Both the position numbers and the translations under genes were made by a program. Below are positions 1-7,750 of a DNA stretch of 64,000 bases, in pieces; position 1 is the first letter of the stretch; each line of letters starts with the position of its first letter. Under the pieces are notes generated by a model. It had not been told where the DNA came from. It saw only the letters and a list, made by a program, of their open reading frames with translations, and made no database searches. This stretch comes from Streptomyces alboflavus. Its GTDB lineage: Bacteria; Actinomycetota; Actinomycetes; Streptomycetales; Streptomycetaceae. Location of the stretch: positions 1 through 64,000 of the forward strand of contig NZ_JNXT01000031.1 of NCBI RefSeq assembly GCF_000716675.1. Reading direction: 5' to 3'.

Positions 1-3
1 ACA

Positions 4-36
4 ACTGCCCCGCAGGGACCGCCCCTGCGGGGCAGT
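4..36. terminator. Strong hairpin after the excisionase-like gene
   Basis: A perfect 14-bp inverted repeat, 4-17 against 23-36, with a 5-nt loop. It starts 7 nt beyond the stop of the leftward gene at 44-247, with no T run, as is common for Streptomyces terminators. It would separate that gene from any integrase further left. Confidence 0.6.
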
Positions 37-43
37 CCGCTTC

Positions 44-247
44 TCAACCATCGGCACCCTGAATGCCCCACCCGTGAGCATGATCAGTGCCGCCTAACAA
101 GCGGCGGATGCGGACGGAGCCGTTGGGGAGCTTGATGGCCTTGGGCCCCTTCCTGAGCTGTCGCCAGCGGTAGAAGGTCGCTCGCGGGACGCCAATCTCT
201 GCGATGACCTCAGGGATGGTCAGCATTTCGTCGCGGGACTTGGCCAC
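44..247 (-). CDS. Excisionase-like helix-turn-helix protein
   Basis: A 67-aa protein with an AlpA/MerR-type HTH near its N-terminus (TIPEVIAEIGVPRATFYRWR, residues 10-29), the fold used by AICE excisionases and recombination directionality factors. The GTG start at 247 is chosen because AAGGAGGA lies 5 nt upstream; longer readings have no ribosome site. After VRIRR (45-49) the expected xis tail of roughly SDLDRWL type is replaced by an unrelated Leu-Leu-Gly-Gly sequence, so the 3' end may be frameshifted or recombined. Codon 51 is TTA. Its place next to the replication genes fits xis, but the partner int is off-window. Confidence 0.7.
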   Translation of the reverse strand: MAKSRDEMLTIPEVIAEIGVPRATFYRWRQLRKGPKAIKLPNGSVRIRRLLGGTDHAHGWGIQGADG

Positions 248-368
248 GACTCCTCCTTGGGCATGCGGTGGCGCGGCCCACTGGGAGCCGTGCCACGAAG
301 GAAGTTGGGCGAACGAGGGGGGCACCGCCCTCGGGGGCAAGCTCGCCTCTGTCCGAGGTTCGGATTTC

Positions 369-574
369 TGCGTCATTGCGTCATCAGCGTCATTCGGGCT
401 TCTGACCTGTGGTTTTGCGTGACGCAGTGGTGTGGGGGTGCGTCATGGGCGCGTCATGGGCTGCGTCACGGCATGACGCAGATGACGCAGGATGACGCAG
501 AGCTGAGTGTCTGCGTCATGCCTGTTGCCGCTGTTCAGTGGCCGTTTTCCGGCTCGCATGACGCAGATGACGCA
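369..574. repeat. Iteron-like array of TGACGCA heptamers
   Basis: Eleven exact copies of TGACGCA or its complement start at 369, 377, 420, 439, 462, 474, 483, 493, 512, 559 and 568, with one-base variants at 386 and 450. Several are 8-12 bp apart, near one helical turn, and both orientations occur. The array fills the gap between the excisionase-like gene and the replication ATPase. Such iterons usually bind a replication initiator or a regulator, so this is a candidate replication origin or Xis/Rep operator. Confidence 0.75.
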
Positions 575-688
575 GCGTCTTCCCTCTTAGGACAAAAAGA
601 GGGGCTGGTGTTGTAGTTGGGTGCCGCCTTAGAGCGTGAAGAAGGAGCCGCTGCGCGGCGCGTCCTTCGAGCGGCGTTCCGCCGAACA

Positions 689-725
689 GCAAGAAGAGCA
701 CGTCGGCGGCGGGTGCTCTTCTTGC
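689..725. terminator. Hairpin downstream of the replication ATPase gene
   Basis: A perfect 13-bp inverted repeat, GCAAGAAGAGCAC at 689-701 and its complement at 713-725, with an 11-nt loop. It lies 34 nt past the stop of the leftward ATPase gene and is a likely terminator before the heptamer array. Nothing coding is seen between 575 and 758. Confidence 0.6.
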
Positions 726-758
726 TTGTCCAAAAGGGCGCCCGCCGCCGCGCGGCGG

Positions 759-2234
759 TCAGAACATGCCCTTCTGTTCGGGCGGTGCCGGGGCCGTCGC
801 GCGGGTCAGTTCGAGGTAGCGGCCCTCGCTGGTGCGCCCCGAGTCGATGAGGACGCCGCGGGCGGCGAGGGTGGGCTGAAGGCGCTTGAGACGGTCGGAG
901 AGCACCTTTCCCGTGGTCGGCCACCCTTTGGGCAGGGCCCGCAGCTCCTCACCGCTGTAGAGGACGCTGAGGACGTGCAGCCACTCCGTGGACGTCATCC
1001 GCTGCGCTGCGCCCGGCTCCATGGTGTCGGCGTGCCGCAGGACGGTCTGCGCGAGCAGATCGCCCTCGATGACGTCGTCGTTCAGGTCGTCCAGGCTGGC
1101 CCGGTAGGCGGCGAGCGCCCCAAGGCCGGTCGCGGCATCGAGCTGCGCGCACAGGTGCGCGAAGTCCGCCATCCGCAGATCGGTCGGGGTCTCCGCCTCC
1201 GCGGCGCGGACCTGGACCGTGAGGTCCAGGAGCGAGCCGAGCACGACGGGCAGCACCTCTTCGTACTCCGTCCACAGCTCCGCCTCCGTGCGCCGGACCT
1301 TGGGGCGTTCCAGGCGCAGGGGCAGGAGTCGTTCGGCGAGGTCGGGGCGGATGACGCCGACGTCGATGCCGGTCAGGAGCATCGGGCGGCGGTAGCGGGC
1401 GCGGAAGACGTCCCCGTCGGTGAACAGGGCGCGCTTGACGTTCTCGGCCCCGGTGACGATGCAGCACATGGCGTCGGACAGGTCCGGCGTCATGTGGGAG
1501 AGGTTGTCGAGCGCGGTGACCCAGCCCGCGGCCACGGCCGCGATCAGGTTCTCCTCGTCCTTCGGGGCGCGGCGCAGGTCCCCGCTCATGCCCTCCACGA
1601 TCCGGACCAGCATCCGGCCGCCGGTGGACTTGCCCGCGCCCTGCGGCCCGGTCAGGAACGGGGCCGGGACGGGCACGCAGGGCCCGAGGCAGCCGATGAG
1701 CCAGGCAATCGCCAGGCACTCGGTTTCCGCGGTGGCGAAGTTGCACAGCCGGAGCAAGAGGTCGATGCCCTTGCCGTCGGTGTCCCTGGTGGGCAGGGGC
1801 AGTTCTCCGGTGAGCTGGGTGCGGCGCCAGCACACTTCCCGCGGGTCGGGAACGGCGACGTCCCACCCGGTGGGGTGGATGCGCACCGACTGGCCGTCGG
1901 CGCGTCCCAGGTCCAGCCAGGTCGCCCCGTCGAAGCCGGGGGCGACGCGGATGTGCACGGCCTGTGTGTCCTCGGTGAGCGCGAGGGCTTCGATCAGGTC
2001 CAGCGCCTCTTTCAGGGCGGTGCCGTTGAAGACGCCGCAGCCGTCCTTGAACAGTCCGACCATGAGTTCTTGGCGGTGGCTTCCGGTGGTGCCCTGGGAG
2101 CGGATCGGGCGGGCCACGGGGTGGCCGTTCTTCTGCGCGTAGACGGTGCCGTCGGCGGTGCGGAAGTAGCGGAAGTGGGATTGCGCGTAGTCGGTGATGA
2201 TCTCGCGGGCCGGGGTCTTGTCGTCCTCGGACAT
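759..2234 (-). CDS. Replication ATPase/helicase-like protein of the AICE
   Basis: A 491-aa P-loop protein. Walker A is GPQGAGKST at residues 196-204, a hydrophobic Walker B stretch ends in ALDN at 241-244, and a sensor-like LLTGID segment follows; the C-terminal part looks winged-helix. It begins 2 nt after the primase-polymerase stop, so the two are almost certainly translated together. The pairing of a Prim-Pol with a helicase-like ATPase is a known AICE replication module. ATG at 2234 is preferred over upstream codons that run into the neighbouring gene. Likely role: unwinding or loading at the element origin, possibly the heptamer array just downstream. Confidence 0.75.
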   Translation of the reverse strand: MSEDDKTPAREIITDYAQSHFRYFRTADGTVYAQKNGHPVARPIRSQGTTGSHRQELMVGLFKDGCGVFNGTALKEALDLIEALALTEDTQAVHIRVAPGFDGATWLDLGRADGQSVRIHPTGWDVAVPDPREVCWRRTQLTGELPLPTRDTDGKGIDLLLRLCNFATAETECLAIAWLIGCLGPCVPVPAPFLTGPQGAGKSTGGRMLVRIVEGMSGDLRRAPKDEENLIAAVAAGWVTALDNLSHMTPDLSDAMCCIVTGAENVKRALFTDGDVFRARYRRPMLLTGIDVGVIRPDLAERLLPLRLERPKVRRTEAELWTEYEEVLPVVLGSLLDLTVQVRAAEAETPTDLRMADFAHLCAQLDAATGLGALAAYRASLDDLNDDVIEGDLLAQTVLRHADTMEPGAAQRMTSTEWLHVLSVLYSGEELRALPKGWPTTGKVLSDRLKRLQPTLAARGVLIDSGRTSEGRYLELTRATAPAPPEQKGMF

Positions 2235-2236
2235 GG

Positions 2237-3097
2237 CTACAGTCCCAGCTTCGCGCGGGCGTTGGCCCATGCGTCGGTGCAGTGCCGCGGGGTTTCGCCC
2301 TTGGCCTGCGCTGCGGCGAACAGCCACGCCACGTGGCCGTCGGTGAGGCAGCCGCACCGGCCGTGGACGGAGAGCACGGCCAGGAACGTGGCGTAGACGG
2401 TCGCGTGGATGCCGCTGGACGCCTCGCTGATGCGCTGCACCGCCATCGCGATGCCGCGTTCCAGGAAGACGGGCGAACGGTGCCTGCACACGCCCTCAGC
2501 AGACCGCGCGGGCACGGTGACGGCGCACGGGGCGGGCTGGGCAGGGGCGGGCTGCTTGACGGCCAGCGCGCGCACCGCGTCGGGCAGTGCGGTGAGGGTG
2601 CCGGTGCTGGGTCCGCGCCAGCGGGCGTAGGCCATCGTCGACTTGATGTCGACGCCGTCGCGCACCCCGTTCGCGGAGGTCATGGTGCCCTGGTAGATCC
2701 AGTGCTGTCCGCGAGTGGTGCGCACGGTCCGGGTGACCGGAAGGGTCTCGCGGGCCCACGCGACGGCGTCCGGCGTGTCGAGGTCGACGACGGTCAGGCC
2801 CGCGCCGCCCGGGCAGTAGGCGACTGCCGCCGCCTCGCGCCACGCGGCCTCCCATTGGGGGGAGTTGAGGGTCCGCGGGTCGGTGGTGGCGGCGGCCCAG
2901 CCGTGGCACGGGTGCGGGCACGTGCAGGGGCCGGGGGTCTTCATGTTGGGGCGCCCGCCGCACGAGGTGTACAGGCAGGCGGGGCAGTTGGCGAAGGGCA
3001 CCTTGCCCTTGCGCAGTGGCAGGACGGGCAGGCCGTCGGCCGCGAGGCGCAGGGCGGTGCTGAGGTGCTCTCGCCGGATTAGGGCGGGATGGGTCAT
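2237..3097 (-). CDS. Bifunctional primase/polymerase (Prim-Pol) replication protein
   Basis: A 286-aa archaeo-eukaryotic-type primase domain. The metal-binding DxD is VVDLD (D105, D107), the conserved histidine is in TRGQHW (H132), and the third acidic motif is VDIKS (D150). A cysteine-rich insert (C38, C41, C46, C58, C60, C64) probably binds zinc. The ATG at 3097 has AGGAG about 10 nt upstream; earlier codons fall in a hairpin. In RepPP-type AICEs such proteins start autonomous replication. A primase role is strongly supported by motifs; polymerase activity is inferred from the family. Confidence 0.85.
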   Translation of the reverse strand: MTHPALIRREHLSTALRLAADGLPVLPLRKGKVPFANCPACLYTSCGGRPNMKTPGPCTCPHPCHGWAAATTDPRTLNSPQWEAAWREAAAVAYCPGGAGLTVVDLDTPDAVAWARETLPVTRTVRTTRGQHWIYQGTMTSANGVRDGVDIKSTMAYARWRGPSTGTLTALPDAVRALAVKQPAPAQPAPCAVTVPARSAEGVCRHRSPVFLERGIAMAVQRISEASSGIHATVYATFLAVLSVHGRCGCLTDGHVAWLFAAAQAKGETPRHCTDAWANARAKLGL

Positions 3098-3134
3098 GCT
3101 GGGGTTCTCCTGCTCTCTTGGAGGGATGGGAGAA

Positions 3135-3178
3135 CCCGGGGCGGGCGCGGCTTGTGGAGAGACGGCGCCCGCCCCGGG
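3135..3178. repeat. Intercistronic hairpin, copy 1
   Basis: A perfect 14-bp inverted repeat, CCCGGGGCGGGCGC at 3135-3148 and its complement at 3165-3178, with a 16-nt loop. It sits between two leftward genes just ahead of the Prim-Pol ribosome site. A near-identical 55-bp segment recurs at 10424-10479, and looser relatives lie at 7686 and 8142. Confidence 0.7.
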
Positions 3179-3187
3179 CACAGCTAG

Positions 3188-3367
3188 CTAGGTGGCGTCC
3201 GGCTGGCTGTCCTCGGGCCGCGTCAGGTCGGCGGTGAAGTAAAAGCGGGTGCGCATGCCGTCGCGGGTGGGGTAGGTGCGTGCGGCCCCGGTACGGAAGG
3301 CTTCACCCAGGGTGCGGGTGATGGCGTCCGCGTCGCGGTCGTCGCAGATGATCCGGATCTCAAACAC
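3188..3367 (-). CDS. Small hypothetical protein (59 aa)
   Basis: A 59-aa reading frame starting with GTG at 3367, with AGGAG about 8 nt upstream, and overlapping the end of the exonuclease-like gene by 8 nt. The sequence begins VFEIRIICDD, is rich in charged residues and looks like a compact alpha/beta domain (FEIRIIC, RTRFYFTADL strands). No family is recognised. Its tight coupling in the replication operon and acceptable ribosome site make it a credible gene despite its size. Confidence 0.6.
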   Translation of the reverse strand: MFEIRIICDDRDADAITRTLGEAFRTGAARTYPTRDGMRTRFYFTADLTRPEDSQPDAT

Positions 3368-4076
3368 TGCTCGACTCCTGGGAGTTGGGCGGAATGAGGG
3401 GCCAGTCGGCGGTGACCGTTGCGGCAGGATCGGTGCGGCGCAGGTGTGCCTGCAGGCCCGCAGCCTGCGCGGCGGCCCATGTCCGCTGCTGCGTGTGCAG
3501 GTCCGCTAGCGCCATCGCGGCCAGGTCGGGGAAGCCGCGAGGCAGGCGCCAGGCCAGCCGGGCCGCGGCCAACGCGTCCTGCACGGGGTCGTTGGGGCCG
3601 TCGTGGCGGACGCGGTAGTGCTCGCACAGGGCGGGCAGGGTGCGCCGCCCGCGCCGGTAGCGGTCGACCTGCTTGTCGAGCACGGACGGGTCGATGACCG
3701 GCGCCACGTCTCCGTCCAGGAACGGCACGCCTGCGCGGGCGCACTCACGGGCCAGCACGGTCAGCGCGTACGGAGCGCGGAAGACCACCAGCGGGCAACC
3801 CGCGGCCAGCGGTTCGGCGAGCGCGGCGATGATCTCGGCCAGCGCGTCGGCGGGTGCCTGTCCGTCGGCGCGGGTCTGCTCGGTGGTGATCCCGTGGATG
3901 GCGGCGGCTTCCGCCGGAACCTCAATGCCGGGGTCCAGCAGCCATGCGGTGGTCTCCGGCGGGCTGTCGCCGCCGACGGCGGCGATGGCGGCGGCCACGA
4001 TCCGGGCGGTTTCCGGGTCGGTGCCGGTGGTCTCCACATCCAGCGCCATCATCGGCCCGCTCATCCAGTCGCTCAC
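3360..4076 (-). CDS. DEDDh exonuclease-fold protein with altered catalytic motifs
   Basis: A 238-aa protein of the DnaQ-like 3'-5' exonuclease fold. The first motif ALDVETTGTD is intact. The second reads VVFRAPYALTVL where the family normally has an N-A-x-F/Y-D pattern, so the catalytic Asp is Ala here. In the third, DGPNDPVQDALAA, Asn stands where the general-base His is expected. GTG at 4076 overlaps the previous stop as GTGA, implying coupling. It may be inactive and act as a binding protein. The fold assignment is good; loss of activity is inferred from remembered family patterns. Confidence 0.7.
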   Translation of the reverse strand: MSDWMSGPMMALDVETTGTDPETARIVAAAIAAVGGDSPPETTAWLLDPGIEVPAEAAAIHGITTEQTRADGQAPADALAEIIAALAEPLAAGCPLVVFRAPYALTVLARECARAGVPFLDGDVAPVIDPSVLDKQVDRYRRGRRTLPALCEHYRVRHDGPNDPVQDALAAARLAWRLPRGFPDLAAMALADLHTQQRTWAAAQAAGLQAHLRRTDPAATVTADWPLIPPNSQESSSV

Positions 4077-4462
4077 GCGGCCCCCCACACAGCATCGAAG
4101 GCCGGGTTCCAGGTGGCCAGCTGGTACATCTCCAGGACCTCGATGAGGAGTTCGTCCGTCTCGCCGGTGGAGTCGTCGGGGTCGGTGACCATCACCCGCG
4201 GCGGCTCTGTGAGGCGGGCCTCCACCGTCAGACGGTGGGCGGGGGCGTCGTCGGGGTCGGTGTCCGCGCGTAGCGTCCAGACCTGGCCGGGTGCGGCCAG
4301 CACCATCGGGTCGCCGCGCAGGGCGCGCCGGTAGGTGAGCTGTAACGCCACCGGCTCGGGGAGGTGGTCCAGGTCGACGAGTTCGCGGGCGCGGGAGCGG
4401 AGGAAGGCGTCCGCCCGGTCGGCGCCCACGATCAGCGCGAGGGGCGTGGTGTGCAGGGTCAC
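4073..4462 (-). CDS. Hypothetical AICE protein (129 aa)
   Basis: A 129-aa acidic protein of unknown family, without membrane segments. GTG at 4462 is preferred because GAAAGGAAC lies just upstream. An alternative GTG at 4483 would overlap the preceding gene's stop as GTGA and add 7 residues. Leu40 is encoded by TTA (4343-4345), a rare codon in Streptomyces. The gene lies in the operon between a membrane protein and the exonuclease-like gene. Confidence 0.65.
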   Translation of the reverse strand: MTLHTTPLALIVGADRADAFLRSRARELVDLDHLPEPVALQLTYRRALRGDPMVLAAPGQVWTLRADTDPDDAPAHRLTVEARLTEPPRVMVTDPDDSTGETDELLIEVLEMYQLATWNPAFDAVWGAA

Positions 4463-4479
4463 GGCTCGTTCCTTTCGGA

Positions 4480-4800
4480 TCACTTGGTCTTGGGGCGGGT
4501 GAGCTTGACGGTGATGCCGCCGATGCCGAGCGCGCCGCCGATGGCGGTGGCGGTGTGCGCGGCGATGTCGAGCAGCGCGAGGAAGGCGACGACCAGGCCC
4601 ATGCCGCCGATGCCGCCCGCGATGACGACGCCGACGGCGATCAGGCAGCCGCGGGCAGTACGCCGTGGGGCGGCGGGCACGGTGGGCACGGGGTGCACGA
4701 GGATGATTGGCTCGCCGGTGGCCTGCGCGCGGCGGTAGGTGTCGGCGGGGATGTGCGGGGCGAGGACCCCCGGCGTCGGGGGCGGAGCACGGTGGCGCAT
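4480..4800 (-). CDS. Small membrane protein, Spd-like position
   Basis: A 106-aa protein with a proline-rich cytosolic N-terminus and a long hydrophobic region (residues about 50-80, two Gly/Ala-rich helices), ending in a basic KLTRPKTK tail. The ATG at 4800 has AGGAGG 6 nt upstream. Its size, topology and place beside traB resemble the small hydrophobic spread (Spd) proteins of Streptomyces conjugative elements, but no specific family is recognised. Confidence 0.65.
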   Translation of the reverse strand: MRHRAPPPTPGVLAPHIPADTYRRAQATGEPIILVHPVPTVPAAPRRTARGCLIAVGVVIAGGIGGMGLVVAFLALLDIAAHTATAIGGALGIGGITVKLTRPKTK

Positions 4801-4809
4801 GGGCGCCTC

Positions 4810-4998
4810 CTACCGGTCGGAGATGTTGTCGGCGATGGACTGGAGGGAGTCGCTGATGTCGGGTCCGGCGTCGGTGGAGGCGAGCAGGAACCCGAAGAGC
4901 ACGGCGACGGTGGCGCCGCCGACGGCGACCTTGCGGTGGTGCACGAGCAGCGCGAGGACCACTCCGGACACCAGGACGAGGGAGAGGGTCACGACCAC
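4810..4998 (-). CDS. Small two-helix membrane protein (62 aa)
   Basis: A 62-aa protein from GTG 4998, with GGGAGG 6 nt upstream and a 10-bp overlap with the preceding gene. Hydrophobic helices at residues 1-19 and 26-42 are followed by an acidic tail (DAGPDISDSLQS). It belongs to the group of tiny membrane proteins downstream of traB that in other Streptomyces elements help intramycelial plasmid spread. Function is inferred from position only. Confidence 0.6.
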   Translation of the reverse strand: MVVTLSLVLVSGVVLALLVHHRKVAVGGATVAVLFGFLLASTDAGPDISDSLQSIADNISDR

Positions 4999-5288
4999 GT
5001 CGGGCCTCCCTTCGAGGCCGGGGTCGTGGCGGAGGTGCGGGTGCCGTCGCGGTAGACGCGGGCCCAGCGGTTGTAGAGCCAGCGGCCGGTGCGGATGCGT
5101 TTGCCGGTGGCGTGGCAGCGGCGGCAGTCCTTGCCGCGCTTGAGGCGGCCCTTGCGGTCGGTCTTCATCGCAAAGCCCCATCCGGAGCACTTGCGGCAGT
5201 TCCCGAACGGCGAGCAGGCACACACAGCGGCGTAACAGAGTGTTACGCCTATGAGGAGAGTGATAGCGAGTAGGGCAGGGGTCATCAC
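4989..5288 (-). CDS. Membrane-anchored zinc-ribbon-like protein
   Basis: A 99-aa protein with one N-terminal membrane helix (ALLAITLLIGVTLCYAAVCA) and two cysteine pairs, CRKCSGWG and CRRCHATG, resembling DnaJ-type CxxCxGxG zinc modules. A basic segment (KTDRKGRLKRGK) lies between them, so nucleic-acid binding is possible. The GTG at 5288 (ATG at 5285) has GGGAGGG upstream. It is the first small gene after traB on the same strand, so a transfer-related role is plausible. Confidence 0.7.
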   Translation of the reverse strand: MMTPALLAITLLIGVTLCYAAVCACSPFGNCRKCSGWGFAMKTDRKGRLKRGKDCRRCHATGKRIRTGRWLYNRWARVYRDGTRTSATTPASKGGPTWS

Positions 5289-5328
5289 GGGCCCTCCCGG
5301 GCGGGTTTCAGGGGTTTCCGCAGGTGGG

Positions 5329-5416
5329 CCGCTATCCGCTAGCGGCCTGATCAGAGCAGGTTTGGGGTGCTAGCGGGGCCGCTAACGTTAGCGGGGTGTG
5401 CCGCTATCGTTAGCGG
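5329..5416. repeat. 8-bp repeat cluster beside traB, candidate clt locus
   Basis: Four direct copies of G(C/T)TAGCGG start at 5338, 5369, 5387 and 5409; inverted copies CCGCTA(A/T)C start at 5329, 5379 and 5401. They form a perfect 16-bp palindrome at 5379-5394 and a near-palindrome at 5401-5416. The cluster occupies the gap just past the traB stop. Streptomyces TraB proteins recognise 8-bp direct repeats (TRS) at the clt locus, so this is a candidate transfer origin for this element. Confidence 0.6.
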
Positions 5417-5426
5417 CCCCGGAACC

Positions 5427-7655
5427 TCAGCCCGCGTCCCGCTTTCCGTCACGCTCCGCAATTGCGGTGGTGATGTGGGAGCGGTCGATGCCGCGCCGGT
5501 TGACGACCTTGCCCTTGACCCGGCGGCCGACCTGGATGGTGGCGATGCCGTGCGGCTTCAGCGCCGCGGCGAGCGCGTCGGGGTCCCACCCGTCGTAGAC
5601 CTCCGGGCGCAGTTCCGCCAGCCTCGCCACGACGGTCTCCGACCAGAGCTTGGGTTCCTTGGCCGTGACCACGGCGAGGATGTCGGCGAGCAGGTCGTAA
5701 GCGTTCGCGGTCGGCTCCGGTGCCTCACCGAGGGCGTGGCCGGACAGCAGTCCGCGTGCTTCGCGGGCCTTGCGGGCCCGGGCGGCGATGGCCGCAGCCT
5801 GTGGGGCGTCGACGAACACGCCGTAGACGATGCGGGCGTCGGAGCCCTCGCCGACCAGGTAGTGGATGCCCTTGTCGGCCCAGGCGAACATGGTGGCCCG
5901 CACGCCGCGCTTGTAGGCGGAGGTGCCGAGCACCATGTCGTTCTCCAGCTGGCCCATGACCTTCAGGCACATCCGCAGGGAGGCGTTCGCGCTGATGGCG
6001 GTGGGCAGCGACTTGGCGTCCGGTCGCTGGGTGGCGAGGAGCAGCACGATGCCGGTTGCGGGGCCGCGCTTGACCAGGTCGGTGGCGATCTCCTCGAACT
6101 CCTTGCCGTACTTGGGGTGCTCGAAGGGGACCTGGCACTCGTCTACGCTGATCACGATCGGGTGCAGTCCCAGCGAGCGCTTGTCGGCGAGGGCGCTGGT
6201 GACCTTCGACTCCGGGCAGACGTCGCGCGGCAGCGAACGGATCACCTTGGTCCGGCGGCGCAGTTCCTCACGCAGTTCCCGGAAGTCGCGGATCATGTAC
6301 TCGATGACCTCGTCATCGTCGCCCGCGGCGTGCCGGTGGGAGACGGCGTCACCGACCGGGTCCAGGTCGCCGGTGCCCTTCATGTCGTAGGTGTGCAGCT
6401 CCGCCCGCGGGTCCAGCGCGGCAATCAGCGTCAGGAGGCGGAGCAGGAAGGTCTTGCCCATGCGCGGGATCGCGCCGATGACACCCGCGACGTACATGAG
6501 CGTCAGGTCGACCCAGCGTCCGCGCTGGTCGGTGCCGTAGGCGACGGGCTTGAACAGATCCACGCTGCCGGACTTCATCAGCGGCCACACGGGCTTCTTG
6601 GCCTTGGACATGTCCTGATCCCCGACCCACAGCACAAGGTGCCCGGTGTGCTCGTCCGGCACCGCTTCGGGCCACACGCAGCCCAGCGGGCGGCGCAGGC
6701 CGGAGGCGAGGCGGTCGCGGCGCTCGATGACGTCGGTGACCGTGACGCCGTAGGGGAGGTTGCCTTCCGCGCGCCAGCCGGGGCCGTCGCGGGTGATCGG
6801 GGCGGTGAACTCGAACCCGTCCCGGCCCTTGCCCTGCGCCTGGTTGATCGCGGGGATACCGAGAGAGCCGAGGGCGCGCAGGACGATGTCGCTGGTGAGC
6901 TTCACGGCCTTGGGCATGTCGACCGACCGGTGGATGACCGGGGCATCCGCCTTACGGCCCACGCAGCCGAGCGCCATGACGAGCGCGCCGACGGAGAGCG
7001 CGTGCAGCCAGGCCGGGGCGAGCACGTAGATCGCCAGAGCGGAGCCGAGTCCGGTGAACATGGCTAACGCCGCGACCAGGGTGCGCAGGCGGACCCGGCC
7101 GTCGCGCTGCCGGGAGAGCTTCAGGTACTCGGCTGCGTCCTCGCGCCGCACTGCGGCCAGGCGGACCGGCTCGCCCTCGGTGTCGGCGACCCAGCGCATC
7201 GTGGCGCCGGTGAACCGCGCTGCCCCGACGGGGGCTTGGAGGGCGAGGCGGGCGGCGTAGACCGGGGAGCGCAGCGCGTGATACCCGGCCGCGTGCGCGT
7301 AGTGCCGGGCCACCCACGCGGTGGCGGTCTTCAGTTCCGCCGTCGACCGCAGCCACACCGGGATCATCTCGCGGCGCCGGGAGCCCATCAGCCGACCCAG
7401 GTAACCCGGCCCGGCCGCCTTCACCGTCGGCTGGTCGACCATCAACCGTTGGTCCGGGTCGGCCGACTCGGTGACCGGCGCCGAACTCGACTCGATCGGG
7501 CCGGAGTCGACCGATGGGTCGAGGGCCGACTCGGTGCGGGCCGATCGGGCCTTGTCGAGGTCGACCACCGTGCCGTCGGAGGTGAGGCCGTGGGTGGTGC
7601 TCATCTCGGCTTCGAGCCGGGGGGCGAGTTCGTGGTCGTCGTCGGGGTGCTTCAC
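5427..7655 (-). CDS. traB: FtsK/SpoIIIE-type conjugal DNA translocase
   Basis: A 742-aa motor protein. An N-terminal soluble part is followed by membrane helices at about 191-234, a RecA-like FtsK domain with Walker A GAIPRMGKT (394-402) and Walker B ending VISVDE (501-506), and a C-terminal winged-helix-like region (about 660-735) expected to read 8-bp repeats. GTG at 7655 has AAGGAGGA 7 nt upstream. Actinobacterial TraB proteins move double-stranded DNA between hyphae. Leu197, in the first membrane helix, is encoded by TTA. The 8-bp repeat cluster lies just downstream. Confidence 0.9.
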   Translation of the reverse strand: MKHPDDDHELAPRLEAEMSTTHGLTSDGTVVDLDKARSARTESALDPSVDSGPIESSSAPVTESADPDQRLMVDQPTVKAAGPGYLGRLMGSRRREMIPVWLRSTAELKTATAWVARHYAHAAGYHALRSPVYAARLALQAPVGAARFTGATMRWVADTEGEPVRLAAVRREDAAEYLKLSRQRDGRVRLRTLVAALAMFTGLGSALAIYVLAPAWLHALSVGALVMALGCVGRKADAPVIHRSVDMPKAVKLTSDIVLRALGSLGIPAINQAQGKGRDGFEFTAPITRDGPGWRAEGNLPYGVTVTDVIERRDRLASGLRRPLGCVWPEAVPDEHTGHLVLWVGDQDMSKAKKPVWPLMKSGSVDLFKPVAYGTDQRGRWVDLTLMYVAGVIGAIPRMGKTFLLRLLTLIAALDPRAELHTYDMKGTGDLDPVGDAVSHRHAAGDDDEVIEYMIRDFRELREELRRRTKVIRSLPRDVCPESKVTSALADKRSLGLHPIVISVDECQVPFEHPKYGKEFEEIATDLVKRGPATGIVLLLATQRPDAKSLPTAISANASLRMCLKVMGQLENDMVLGTSAYKRGVRATMFAWADKGIHYLVGEGSDARIVYGVFVDAPQAAAIAARARKAREARGLLSGHALGEAPEPTANAYDLLADILAVVTAKEPKLWSETVVARLAELRPEVYDGWDPDALAAALKPHGIATIQVGRRVKGKVVNRRGIDRSHITTAIAERDGKRDAG

Positions 7656-7685
7656 TGAACTGTCCTCCTTGCAGAGGGGATAGAG

Positions 7686-7726
7686 GAGCCCGGCCGCTGG
7701 CTGTGGAAGGTTGAGCGGCCGGGCTC
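7686..7726. repeat. Intercistronic hairpin, copy 2
   Basis: A perfect 13-bp inverted repeat, GAGCCCGGCCGCT at 7686-7698 and its complement at 7714-7726. It lies between the 120-aa gene and traB, directly before the pyrimidine-rich stretch and ribosome site of traB, like copies 1, 3 and 4. Confidence 0.65.
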
Positions 7727-7750
7727 CGCAGGGGGTGCGTGCAGGGCTGT

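Noticed and set aside
636..2396. Long open frame on the plus strand
   Set aside because: It is the antisense of the replication ATPase; composition is Arg/Gly/Pro-biased with no domain and no ribosome site. The same holds for 5367-7067, 19402-21006, 44335-45819 and 53709-56564.
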